Assembly (NCBI RefSeq): GCF_000332175.1 | Contig: NZ_KB235914.1 | Coordinates: 2,662,868-2,726,867, forward strand | Source of the DNA: Pseudanabaena sp. PCC 6802 | GTDB taxonomy: Bacteria; Cyanobacteriota; Cyanobacteriia; Pseudanabaenales; Pseudanabaenaceae | DNA length: 64,000 bases | Reading direction: 5' to 3' | Part shown: piece after piece, positions 18,759 through 26,762 of the stretch | Layout of the letters: the number at the start of each line of letters is the position of its first letter | Numbering within the stretch: the first letter of the stretch is position 1 | Program-made: the position numbers and the translations under genes | Notes under the pieces: generated by a model | What the model saw: the letters and a program-made list of their open reading frames with translations, nothing else | Databases searched by the model: none | Told to the model about the DNA's origin: nothing

Positions 18759-18938
18759 GGTAAGGGTTTAGCATTCGTCCGATTGTCTTGGCATCAAACG
18801 CAAGAATTCATGACAAACGCTAAACTCCTGTGGCAACCCCCAAACCCCGGTACGGGTTTAGCATTTGTCCGATTGTCTTGGCATCAAACCAAAGAATTCA
18901 TAACAAATGCTAAACCCCTGCGGCAACTCCCAAACCCT
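18759..18938. repeat. Two tandem copies of a 90-bp hairpin repeat
   Basis: Units start at 18759 and 18849. Each has outer arms GGGTTTAGCATTYGTC and its complement (18764-18779 with 18812-18827; 18854-18869 with 18902-18917) around a shared interior beginning CGATTGTCTTGGCATCAAA. A third copy, inverted, lies at 24196-24259. The array fills the gap between two convergent genes, ending at the dxr stop codon. Confidence 0.85.
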
Positions 18939-20100
18939 ACTTCACAGCATAAAGCTGCTCTACTACGGTCTGCCTTGCCCATGCGTCTACGGCGACAATA
19001 TCGTCCAGACTGGGTTGGGCGATGCAGTCGTGGCGATCGCAGGTTATTTCGATGAGTTGAGGGATCTGCACGAAGGAGATCTTTTCATTTAAGAAGAGTT
19101 CTACTGCTTGTTCGTTGGCAGCGTTGAGGACGGCAGGCATGGTGCCACCACTTCTGCCTGCAGCATAGGCAAGTTGCATGCAAGGATACTTGCGATGATC
19201 TGGTTCGCGGAAAGTCAGGTCGCCGCACTTGAACAGATCGAGTCGTTGCCAATCGGTATAGATGCGCTCCGGATACGAGAGGGCATAGAGCAGTGGCAGG
19301 CGCATATCCGGTAGCCCCAGTTGTGCCAGTACCGAACTATCTTGCAACTCGATCAGCGAATGAATGATGCTTTGTGGGTGAATGACTATTTCGATTTGTT
19401 CGTAGTCGAGGCCAAATAAATAATGTGCCTCGATTACCTCCAGCCCCTTATTCATAAGGGTGGCGGAGTCAATCGTAATTTTGCGTCCCATCGACCAGTT
19501 GGGGTGCTTGAGCGCATCGGCAACTGTGACGCTGCTTAATTTTTCCACAGGTAAATCTCGGAACGAGCCGCCGGAGGCAGTCAGCAGAATCCGCCGCAGC
19601 CCGCCCTCAGGCACGCCTTGCAAGCACTGAAAAATAGCTGAATGCTCGGAGTCGGCAGGGAGAAGCTTCACGCCGTGTTGCTTAATTAAGGGTATAACCA
19701 CGGAGCCAGCCGCAATCAGGGTTTCCTTATTAGCCAAGGCAATATCTTTACCCGCCTCGATCGCCGCCACAGTTGGCAGTAACCCAGCACAACCAACAAT
19801 ACCAGTAACTACAGTCTGAGCGTCACCATAGGCAGCAACAGTTTGGATGCCTTCACTGCCCGCGAGCAGCATGGGTTGTGTCGTTAAGCCCGCGATCGCT
19901 TCCTTGAGATCGTTTAACTTGCTTGGATCGGCGATCGCCACGATTTCGGGCTGAAACTTACGGATCTGCTCGGCGAGGAGCGCGACATTTCCCCCTGCGG
20001 CAAGACCTACTACTCTAAATCGATCGGGATATTGCGCCACAATATCGAGGGTCTGGGTACCGATCGAACCAGTAGAGCCAAGCAGGGTAATGGGTTTCAT
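18937..20100 (-). CDS. dxr: 1-deoxy-D-xylulose 5-phosphate reductoisomerase
   Basis: A 387-residue enzyme of the MEP isoprenoid pathway that rearranges and reduces DXP to 2-C-methyl-D-erythritol 4-phosphate with NADPH. The NADPH-binding loop [16 protein letters not shown] is at the N-terminus. Metal and substrate residues lie in [17 protein letters not shown], and the flexible loop is [23 protein letters not shown]-pathway isoprenoid synthesis is standard in cyanobacteria. It converges with the 17671 gene, the hairpin repeats lying between them. Confidence 0.97.
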   Translation of the reverse strand: MKPITLLGSTGSIGTQTLDIVAQYPDRFRVVGLAAGGNVALLAEQIRKFQPEIVAIADPSKLNDLKEAIAGLTTQPMLLAGSEGIQTVAAYGDAQTVVTGIVGCAGLLPTVAAIEAGKDIALANKETLIAAGSVVIPLIKQHGVKLLPADSEHSAIFQCLQGVPEGGLRRILLTASGGSFRDLPVEKLSSVTVADALKHPNWSMGRKITIDSATLMNKGLEVIEAHYLFGLDYEQIEIVIHPQSIIHSLIELQDSSVLAQLGLPDMRLPLLYALSYPERIYTDWQRLDLFKCGDLTFREPDHRKYPCMQLAYAAGRSGGTMPAVLNAANEQAVELFLNEKISFVQIPQLIEITCDRHDCIAQPSLDDIVAVDAWARQTVVEQLYAVK

Positions 20101-20204
20101 ATTTTTATTCTTAAAAGAAATGTTATTAATATTTGTTTAATATTTAGCAACCACCTTGTTTTAGTTTAAAGAAATTTGGTCACAAAACCGCGATAGTTTC
20201 AGAG

Positions 20205-21743
20205 TTAGCGATCGCGATGCCGAACGTCAACGCTCAGACGGATTTTGCCATTCGTGGATATCGGTGGTTGCCAATTCAGGAGCGATCGCTCGATCTGGCT
20301 CATGACCGCTTTGTCTTTTAGTGTAGATGCGTCTAGATCGAATTGAATTTGCACGACTTTGCCGCGTTCTATAGAGATATCAAATACTACCGCTCCGCTG
20401 CGATTGGCGGACAGGCCGATCGCTTGTAAATGCTTAGTTAGAGAATCTTTGACATCCTGACTCAAATTCGTTTCGATATTTCCAACCTGGATAGTGGCAC
20501 TACGATTAGGAGGAGCAGTAACAGCAGCAGGCGTGGTGACTGGCACTGGAGCAGGGACAGGCAGAGATTGCGATCGCTGTCCGTATTTAGTTGTAAACCC
20601 TTCTGTCTCAGGGCGTTTGACTATTGATGGAGAACGATCTGGCGTTGGTTGAGACATTGGCGCAGGAGGAAGTGGTGCGGGCTTATACGCAGGCTGGGTT
20701 GGCGGACTGGCAGGCAGATTATGCCGATCGCTATTTTCCGCAGCGATGGTACCCGATCCGAGAGTCTGGCGATCGCGACGGAGATTCTCATCTTTGTTCT
20801 CTGTAGTTTGCGGTTTGATTGGAGGAGTTATTGTCCTTGGCAGACTGCTCGATGGGCTTGGACTTTCAAGTTGACCTCCTTCTATCTTGGATGCGGGTGG
20901 GGATTGGGAGGATACAACTTTATCTATTTTATCTGGGTTATCTGGCAGTGGAGGTGGGGAACTAGTTGGAGATGGTTCTACTGGTGAGGGAGATAGCGCA
21001 ATAATTGGATCGGGAGGAGATTCTCGTTTGGGCGATCGGGATGTAGATGGTGCTGATGCAGGTGTTTGTTTGGTTGTCTGGTGCGGAAGAGATTGTTCCC
21101 GATCGGGCGCGGACTTGGGAGACGGACTAACTGGAGCGGATTCTTTCGGTCGAGCAGAAGAGATCGCATCTGGTTCGCGCTGAGAATCAGCAGACTTCTC
21201 TGCAACTTCTCGATCGCGATTGGAACTGGTGACGAGTTCTGGGGTGGGCGATCGAAAGATTAAGGTCACGGCGCTGGTGCTGATGCCCACTGTAGCAATT
21301 ACAATCGCGGCAATTTTTAGCCATGCAGGGGTGATGCGCTTAACCTCTAGTTCTACGGTAGGCAAGATCGTCACGTCGATCGCAAATTGCTCCAAATTAG
21401 AAACTAGATCGAAAAGTTGTAACGTACTGAGATTTAATCTGGATAGACCAGGTACCGATAGCTTGTGGGTCAAATTCGTAACTAGATCGTCGGACAGGAA
21501 GCGATCGACATAATCGGCCACGGCAACGATTAACTTGCCAAGCTGAGTGCGATCGCCTTGAATAACTCTCTGCTTCTTCGAGAACCAGGATTGACTCGAT
21601 TCAAGCGTGAGGCGAAACTGGAGATTTTGCGCGATCGGGCGATCTGACCACTCCGACAGCGGCGATCGCTGTGACTGCACCTCCAGTACGCAGGTGGGTA
21701 GCTCGTAGAGATGCTTTTGTACTAAGGCTTGAGGGCTGGACAT
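20205..21743 (-). CDS. DUF4335-domain protein with Pro/Ser-rich linker and TonB-C-like end
   Basis: A 512-residue protein. The N-terminal ~130 residues match DUF4335 (MSSPQALVQKHLYELPTC, VADYVDRFLSDDLV). A membrane helix follows at about 143-165 (WLKIAAIVIATVGISTSAVTL). Then a long Pro/Ser/Thr-rich, probably periplasmic linker (about 175-410) leads to a folded ~90-residue C-terminal domain with GAVVFDISIERGKVVQIQFD and SLLNWQPP. That last domain is similar to the end of the VIT/VWA protein at 26756-29401. It is the partner of DUF3038, encoded 18 bp upstream on the same strand; the two families are commonly adjacent in cyanobacteria. Function unknown. Confidence 0.8.
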   Translation of the reverse strand: MSSPQALVQKHLYELPTCVLEVQSQRSPLSEWSDRPIAQNLQFRLTLESSQSWFSKKQRVIQGDRTQLGKLIVAVADYVDRFLSDDLVTNLTHKLSVPGLSRLNLSTLQLFDLVSNLEQFAIDVTILPTVELEVKRITPAWLKIAAIVIATVGISTSAVTLIFRSPTPELVTSSNRDREVAEKSADSQREPDAISSARPKESAPVSPSPKSAPDREQSLPHQTTKQTPASAPSTSRSPKRESPPDPIIALSPSPVEPSPTSSPPPLPDNPDKIDKVVSSQSPPASKIEGGQLESPSPSSSLPRTITPPIKPQTTENKDENLRRDRQTLGSGTIAAENSDRHNLPASPPTQPAYKPAPLPPAPMSQPTPDRSPSIVKRPETEGFTTKYGQRSQSLPVPAPVPVTTPAAVTAPPNRSATIQVGNIETNLSQDVKDSLTKHLQAIGLSANRSGAVVFDISIERGKVVQIQFDLDASTLKDKAVMSQIERSLLNWQPPISTNGKIRLSVDVRHRDR

Positions 21744-21761
21744 ATCTGGTAAGAGCGGGGG

Positions 21762-22316
21762 TTAGGAACGGCTGCGCTCCAGGAGGGCAACCCAGAGACG
21801 GCGCGAGCCTGTGGGCGCGCTATAGAACAAAAGATCGATTAATAATTTCAATGCTAACCTTTGCAAGCTACTACTGACAATTTGCCCTTCCTCCGCCATG
21901 CGTTCCTGGTAGAAATCGTTGAAGCGATCTAGATAATCGCCCAAGGTGCCATCCTGGTAGGGCGGGCGTTTTTGTGCCGTGCATTTTTCTAGATGCGCCA
22001 CGGCATCGCGAATTTTTGTATGGCTTTTGGCTGCCAGGTGGCAACCGATTAGCGCCATTGCCCTCGCTTCGTCTACATCCAGTTTTTTCCTGCCACCCTT
22101 GCCCTTGCGCAATGGGCTAGCCTGTCGCAGTCGCCAGAGGGTAATGCGATCGCTGAGTACCTCCTGTAAATTTAATTCTTCCGCCGCTTGCAGCATGGCT
22201 TCTGAGCCGATACCTGTCAGAGCTTCCAACGCTAGCAGGATCAAATCTAGATGCGCTTTGATCTGGTGTAACTGCGGTGTTTCTATATCTTCGGAAAATG
22301 GCTCGGAGGACTGCAT
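21762..22316 (-). CDS. DUF3038-domain protein
   Basis: A 184-residue helical soluble protein matching the cyanobacterial DUF3038 family: QIKAHLDLILLALEALTGIGSEAML, RITLWRLRQASPLRKG and DEARAMALIGCHLA. It is followed 18 bp later by the DUF4335 gene on the same strand, an arrangement conserved among cyanobacteria, so the products probably act together. No catalytic motif is visible. Confidence 0.85.
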   Translation of the reverse strand: MQSSEPFSEDIETPQLHQIKAHLDLILLALEALTGIGSEAMLQAAEELNLQEVLSDRITLWRLRQASPLRKGKGGRKKLDVDEARAMALIGCHLAAKSHTKIRDAVAHLEKCTAQKRPPYQDGTLGDYLDRFNDFYQERMAEEGQIVSSSLQRLALKLLIDLLFYSAPTGSRRLWVALLERSRS

Positions 22317-22377
22317 GACTGGTCAAATGCAAAAGACGTAGAGGCAATCCCTCTTCGGTTGCCCCAATTTGTTCGGA

Positions 22378-22416
22378 GCAGGCACGGGGTTGGGGGCAGG
22401 CACGGGGCACAGCCCC
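22378..22416. repeat. Short GC-rich intergenic repeat
   Basis: The 12-mer GCAGGCACGGGG occurs twice (22378-22389 and 22396-22407), followed by a small hairpin GGGGC-ACA-GCCCC at 22404-22416. It resembles the GC-rich dispersed palindromes common between cyanobacterial genes. Confidence 0.5.
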
Positions 22417-22446
22417 TACAATTATCGGTGCATTTTTGTGTGAGAA

Positions 22447-23340
22447 TCACCTTACCTCATTATGGGGGATGGGGCGAGGATAGAGTTGCATGAGAGCCTG
22501 TACCTGCTCGGCATGGTAGGAACTGCGCGTTAATGGCGAAGCAACTACTTGCAAGAAGCCCATTGCCTCGCCCGCCAGCCGCCACTGCTCGAATTGCTCG
22601 GGACGGACGAACTCCTGCACGTTCAAGTGCTTTTGCGAGGGTTGCAGGTACTGCCCAATGGTGATGATATCGCAATCAACCGCCCGTAAATCTTGCATGA
22701 CTGACACCACCTCGCTTGGTTCCTCTCCCAGTCCTACCATCATCCCAGATTTGGTATATACCCACGGCGCGATCGCCCTAGTACGCTGCAATAGCTCCAG
22801 CGTACGACTGTATTCGCCCTGCGGGCGGGTGCGCTTGTATAACCTCGGGACGGTTTCGGTATTGTGGTTGAGGACGTGGGGCTGTGCCGAGAGAATTTCC
22901 GCCAGCGCATCCCAGTTGCCGCACAGATCTGGAATCAGTACTTCGATCGTGGTTTGCGGCATGACCGCTTTGATGCGATCGATGCAGCGCCCGAACTGCG
23001 AGGCACCCCCATCGGGCAGATCGTCGCGATTGACGGAGGTAACCACCACGTGTTTCAGCCCCATGCGGCGCACTGCTTCAGCTAAGCGATCGGGTTCGGT
23101 GGGATCTAAGGATTTCGGCTTCTTTTCAAAGTCGATATCGCAGTAGGGGCAAGCGCGGGTGCAGGCAGGCCCCATAATCAGGAATGTAGCAGTACCCTGG
23201 TTGAAACATTCGCCAATATTAGGGCAGGAGGCTTCTTCGCATACGGTGTTAAGCCCCAGATCGCGCAGGGTGTCCTTGACATTACCAACGCGCTCCCACT
23301 GGGGCGCTTTCACTCTTAACCAATCGGGTTTGACTGCCAT
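22447..23340 (-). CDS. lipA: Lipoyl synthase
   Basis: A 297-residue radical-SAM enzyme that inserts two sulfurs into protein-bound octanoyl groups. Start chosen at [18 protein letters not shown], which is where family proteins begin; a TTG 11 codons upstream is possible. The auxiliary 4Fe-4S cluster ligands are in [12 protein letters not shown], and the radical-SAM CxxxCxxC in [23 protein letters not shown] and [13 protein letters not shown] are also LipA signatures. All cluster cysteines are present. Confidence 0.96.
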   Translation of the reverse strand: MAVKPDWLRVKAPQWERVGNVKDTLRDLGLNTVCEEASCPNIGECFNQGTATFLIMGPACTRACPYCDIDFEKKPKSLDPTEPDRLAEAVRRMGLKHVVVTSVNRDDLPDGGASQFGRCIDRIKAVMPQTTIEVLIPDLCGNWDALAEILSAQPHVLNHNTETVPRLYKRTRPQGEYSRTLELLQRTRAIAPWVYTKSGMMVGLGEEPSEVVSVMQDLRAVDCDIITIGQYLQPSQKHLNVQEFVRPEQFEQWRLAGEAMGFLQVVASPLTRSSYHAEQVQALMQLYPRPIPHNEVR

Positions 23341-23377
23341 TTTGACTTTGATTAGGAAATTATTTAACTGCAAGTCC

Positions 23378-24151
23378 CTAACTGAAAACAGTTACTGATA
23401 GGGAGCTAGGTAGACTGGATGCGGTCAACTGCAAACTCGATCCGCCTAGCTTTTGGATCTTGGCTCCAGACATAAGGGTCAGGAATTCATCCACCGGGCT
23501 TAATTCACAGTTGCTGGAGGCTTTAGCAGTGCGGTAATGGGAAGGAATTACGATCCTGGGATTGAGCGCGCTAACCACTGCCTGGGCTTCGGCTGCCGTA
23601 TAGCCCTTCGGCCCGCCGCCTACGGGTATGATGACCACGTCGGGGCGACCGATCAAAATGCGTTGATCGGCTGAGATCGGGGCTGCGGCACCACCGAGAT
23701 GCAGGATGCGGATGCCTGCCTGCTGCCATCGCCACGCTACGTTAGTTCCAAAGCGCCGCCCGCCAATGCGATCGTGATCCATGCGAATGCCTTGAATATT
23801 AAGACCTTGCACGCTGTAGGCACCGGGCTGGTATAAAACGCGGTTTGTTTTTTCTAGCCCCCCGATGTAGCCTTCATCCAGCAGGCGCGAACTAATCAGG
23901 ATGAGATCGGCGGAAGCCTTGGGTTGGGGTTTATTTGCCGTACAACCAGCGGGCTTAAAGGGATGCGTCAAAATTGTTTTCCCGCCACCGCTAATCAAAA
24001 AGCTCATGTGCCCCAACCATTGAATCGATAGCGATCCGCCGCCTTGCGAGTAGGCAGGTGAAAGGTTGCGGTCTAGCGCGATCGCTCCGGCGGCAGAAAC
24101 AGCACTAATAAGTCCACCTTTAGCTAATTGAATGAATTGTCTGCGTTGCAT
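23378..24151 (-). CDS. Tat-exported metallo-beta-lactamase-fold hydrolase (UlaG-like)
   Basis: A 257-residue protein with an N-terminal twin-arginine signal, [21 protein letters not shown], cleaved probably near AYSQGG. The mature part has an UlaG/YcgJ-like MBL fold: [22 protein letters not shown] at the start, [22 protein letters not shown] and [10 protein letters not shown] near the end. The usual THxHxDH motif is not clear, so catalytic metal binding may be altered. It probably acts in the periplasm or thylakoid lumen; substrate unknown. Confidence 0.75.
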   Translation of the reverse strand: MQRRQFIQLAKGGLISAVSAAGAIALDRNLSPAYSQGGGSLSIQWLGHMSFLISGGGKTILTHPFKPAGCTANKPQPKASADLILISSRLLDEGYIGGLEKTNRVLYQPGAYSVQGLNIQGIRMDHDRIGGRRFGTNVAWRWQQAGIRILHLGGAAAPISADQRILIGRPDVVIIPVGGGPKGYTAAEAQAVVSALNPRIVIPSHYRTAKASSNCELSPVDEFLTLMSGAKIQKLGGSSLQLTASSLPSSLSVTVFS

Positions 24152-24195
24152 GTTTGTTATTAGAGGTTAGGGGTTAGGGGTTGGGGATACCGCAG

Positions 24196-24259
24196 GGGTT
24201 TAGCATTTGTCAATAACGCTCGCATTTGATGGCAAGACTGTCGCACAAATGCTAAACCC
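24196..24259. repeat. Inverted third copy of the GGGTTTAGCATTTGTC hairpin repeat
   Basis: Arms GGGTTTAGCATTTGTC (24196-24211) and CACAAATGCTAAACCC (about 24244-24259). The interior read on the minus strand (GTCTTGCCATCAAATGC) matches the interior of the 18759-18938 copies, so this copy is in opposite orientation. The arm CTA at 24252-24254 is the TAG stop of the trpG/pabA gene. Confidence 0.8.
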
Positions 24260-24872
24260 TTACCGATGGTTGGGGTTGGGGATTGGTAATTCCATTCAGG
24301 AAGTTGCGGAGTAAATCTTTGCCAGCATTGGTTAGTATACTCTCTGGATGGAACTGTACGCCCTGGACGTGGTGATAGTCACGGTGTCGAACCGCCATGA
24401 TAATGTCATCGTCTGTCCAGGCAGTGATTTCCAGGACATCGGGGCAGTGGTTGCGGTCTATGACCAGGCTGTGGTAGCGGGTAGCGGTGAAGGGATTGCT
24501 CAGACCAGCCAGGACACCAACACCCGTATGATAAATCTCGGATGTCTTACCGTGCATGAGGTAGGGGGCAGAGACAACCTGACCTCCATAAATTAGACCC
24601 ATGCTCTGATGCCCCAGACACACGCCTAAAATTGGTACCGATGCCCCCAGGTCGCGAATGATATCCAATGAAACGCCTGCTTCTTCGGGGCGACCGGGAC
24701 CGGGTGAAATTACCACGCCTTTAGGGGCAAGTTGTTTGACTTCGGCGATCGCGATTTCATCGTTACGCCGCACCATTACCTCACCCAGGTGGGGATATTC
24801 TGGCAGCAGTTCGCCCAGGTATTGCACCAGGTTGTAGGTAAAACTGTCGTAGTTATCGATAACTAAAATCAA
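24252..24872 (-). CDS. trpG: Anthranilate/aminodeoxychorismate synthase glutamine amidotransferase
   Basis: A 206-residue class I glutamine amidotransferase that supplies ammonia for anthranilate (tryptophan) or 4-amino-4-deoxychorismate (folate) synthesis. MILVIDNYDSFTYNLVQYLGE starts the protein. The nucleophile Cys is in ILGVCLGHQ, the oxyanion loop in ISPGPGRPEEAG, and the His/Glu pair in VQFHPESILT. TrpG and PabA cannot be told apart here. The last ~10 residues (NPQPQPSVRV) and the stop codon come from a dispersed repeat, so the natural C-terminus has probably been altered slightly. Confidence 0.93.
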   Translation of the reverse strand: MILVIDNYDSFTYNLVQYLGELLPEYPHLGEVMVRRNDEIAIAEVKQLAPKGVVISPGPGRPEEAGVSLDIIRDLGASVPILGVCLGHQSMGLIYGGQVVSAPYLMHGKTSEIYHTGVGVLAGLSNPFTATRYHSLVIDRNHCPDVLEITAWTDDDIIMAVRHRDYHHVQGVQFHPESILTNAGKDLLRNFLNGITNPQPQPSVRV

Positions 24873-25166
24873 GGTTTAATCGCTGACTATTCTAGATTTC
24901 AGTTATTAGTTTACCGTCTGCGATCGCAACTGTAAAAATCATCTTGCTGTTGTCAAGTTCCAACCAGACTTCCAGCAAGCAGCCACAATAACCTGCCTGC
25001 CAACTGAACTCTTGTCTTTTCTCGTCGAGCGCCAATATTTAAGGGGGTGGCTTTAACTGGAGAGGTGGAGGCGATCGCTCTCCTCATCTAATCTCAAGTC
25101 AAAGCGATCGCGGGGTACCTGTCAAACAAACATTTTGCAATACAAAGTCAAATCAAACGTAATTTA
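24873..25166. other. Intergenic region upstream of trpG/pabA
   Basis: No gene is seen in 294 bp. It contains three HIP1 octamers (GCGATCGC) and a weak hairpin, GGAGAG with CTCTCC around 25059-25084, which could terminate nothing obvious on the plus strand. Confidence 0.35.
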
Positions 25167-25514
25167 TTAGCGACGGTAACGACTTTCAAGCCAGTAACGC
25201 ATTTCTAATTCTGAAGCGATGCTAACTGTATCGCCCGTCCAGGGATCGTAGGCCTGCCAATAGGTATTTCCGTGGCGGTCTTGCTTTTGCCATACCTTTA
25301 TTTCTGGTTCCTTAGTTAGCACGTCTATCAAGCCTTCCCATAGATTTTGTATGGCACCAAGAATGCCATGAGGTTTGCTAATTAAACGACTATGGCGATC
25401 GCTGGCTTCAGTCGAAATTAATTCTAAATCGCAATAATTTTTCCATTGTTCCGATCTCAGAGGATCTAAGGATTCGGAATTAGATGTTTGAGATGAGCGC
25501 GTAAAGAGTTTCAT
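25167..25514 (-). CDS. Conserved small cyanobacterial protein
   Basis: A 115-residue soluble protein with a good AGAGGT Shine-Dalgarno sequence before the ATG. The C-terminal ~55 residues contain EIKVWQKQDRHGNTYWQAYD and SIASELEMRYWLESRYRR, a compact aromatic-rich motif that I have seen in short uncharacterised cyanobacterial proteins. The N-terminus is Ser-rich. No function is assigned. The gene is single, upstream of a divergent LysR gene with a 331-bp gap. Confidence 0.6.
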   Translation of the reverse strand: MKLFTRSSQTSNSESLDPLRSEQWKNYCDLELISTEASDRHSRLISKPHGILGAIQNLWEGLIDVLTKEPEIKVWQKQDRHGNTYWQAYDPWTGDTVSIASELEMRYWLESRYRR

Positions 25515-25845
25515 AATATACCTCTCAAGAATACTTCGGTCGATTTGGAGGTTCTATAATCAGCATGCCCCAATGAGATGGGCTTCGCATCATGCTTTAG
25601 ATTCACCTCTTAGAATGATGTTTGAAATGAATTCGACGGATCTAGAACAGATCTTGTAATGGATATATGGATATTAAGTTGCGGTGCTCGGTGGTAGCTA
25701 TTGTAAACAGCCCGACCTTAAAGAATCGAGCTAATACTTGCATTGGTTTCATGAATAAAATTCATCGATTCAGGTGATGCTAGATCCTGAGACTGGTGGC
25801 ACAATGCCTATAGCATGAGCAATTTTGATACGAAATTTATCTGGC
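25515..25845. other. Divergent intergenic region (331 bp) before the LysR gene
   Basis: No gene is seen. It separates the divergent small gene at 25167-25514 from the LysR-type regulator and should hold both promoters. The clear feature is the palindrome at 25751-25765. Confidence 0.45.
25751..25765. promoter_or_regulatory. Candidate LysR operator, ATGAAT-AAA-ATTCAT
   Basis: A perfect 6-bp inverted repeat with a 3-bp spacer, 81 bp upstream of the LysR start. LysR-type regulators usually bind a T-N11-A inverted repeat upstream of their own gene or a divergent one, so an autoregulatory site is plausible. Assignment is by position and symmetry only. Confidence 0.4.
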
Positions 25846-26739
25846 ATGAATAGCAGTGTCCTGAATCAAATTAAACTGTCACAGCTACGTGCTTTTGTGG
25901 CAGTAGCGGACAGCGGTAATTTTGGTGAGGCGGCTTTGCATCTAGAGGTATCGCAGTCAGCCGTCAGCCACGCGATCGCAGCTTTAGAAGAAGAATTAGG
26001 CATCGTACTTCTCTCACGCGGTCGCCACGGCGCGCACCTTACGCCCGTGGGCGAGCAGGTAGTCGGTCACGCGCGACAGATTTTACTGGAATTGGAACAT
26101 CTAGTTAAAGATGCTAATTTATCCAAAGGACTACAGGGCGGACAGGTACGGATTGCCACGTTACGCAGCGTTGCTACCCATATTCTGCCCGACGCGATCG
26201 CTAAGTTTCGGCATCGCTTTAGCGCGATCGCAGTTAGCATTACTGAATATCCCGACTATCACGGTGTTGATAAGGCTTTGAGAGAGGGGTACGCCGACAT
26301 TGGTTTTACCTATCTGCCCAACAGCGAAGAGTTTGAAGCATGGGAACTACTGCGAGATGAATATATTGCCATTTTCCCTCCATCATTCCAACTTAAAGGG
26401 ACACAGCTAGATTGGGAGCAATTATGCAGCTATCCCCACATCGCTACACCCGATAGTTACAGTTGCAATTACTTAGTACAGGCTCACTGTGCCAAGTTTG
26501 GCTACAATTTGCAAGTAGCATATACGGTAAGAGAAGATTCGACGATTATTAGCATGGTGGCGAGGGGATTGGGAGCGACCATTTTACCGCGCCTGGCAGC
26601 AGAACCAATCCCCGATGACTTGCACGTCTATAGTTTGCCAACTCGTCTCGAACGCATCATTGGCGTTTCAGTGCTCGCTAACGGACTGCACGTGCCTGCG
26701 GTCTATGCTTTCCTCGATACGCTCAAGCAATTTAGGTAA
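25846..26739 (+). CDS. LysR-type transcriptional regulator
   Basis: A 297-residue regulator; ATG at 25846 (MNSSVLNQIKLSQLRAFVAV) preferred over an in-frame TTG seven codons upstream. The N-terminal winged helix-turn-helix (about 8-66) has GNFGEAALHLEVSQSAVSHAI. The rest forms the periplasmic-binding-protein-like effector domain (about 95-290). It resembles the general LTTR group and not the well-known CmpR/NdhR CO2 regulators. The gene is convergent with the VIT/VWA gene; both stops sit in one palindrome. The target may be the divergent 25167 gene (inference). Confidence 0.9.
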   Translation: MNSSVLNQIKLSQLRAFVAVADSGNFGEAALHLEVSQSAVSHAIAALEEELGIVLLSRGRHGAHLTPVGEQVVGHARQILLELEHLVKDANLSKGLQGGQVRIATLRSVATHILPDAIAKFRHRFSAIAVSITEYPDYHGVDKALREGYADIGFTYLPNSEEFEAWELLRDEYIAIFPPSFQLKGTQLDWEQLCSYPHIATPDSYSCNYLVQAHCAKFGYNLQVAYTVREDSTIISMVARGLGATILPRLAAEPIPDDLHVYSLPTRLERIIGVSVLANGLHVPAVYAFLDTLKQFR

Positions 26740-26762
26740 TCTATAACGTTATAGATTACCTA
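26733..26762. terminator. 30-bp perfect palindrome at convergent gene ends
   Basis: TAGGTAATCTATAAC is followed immediately by its exact reverse complement. The TAA stop of the LysR gene (26737-26739) and the TAA stop of the opposing VIT/VWA gene (26756-26758) occupy mirror positions in it. It could work as a bidirectional terminator or simply pair the two 3' ends, though it is AT-rich and lacks a T-run. Confidence 0.55.

Noticed and set aside
18759-18938. CRISPR array or protein-coding frame (18783-19055) over the 90-bp repeats
   Set aside because: Only two copies with palindromic arms and no spacers; the frame is a translation of the repeat and overlaps dxr in antisense.
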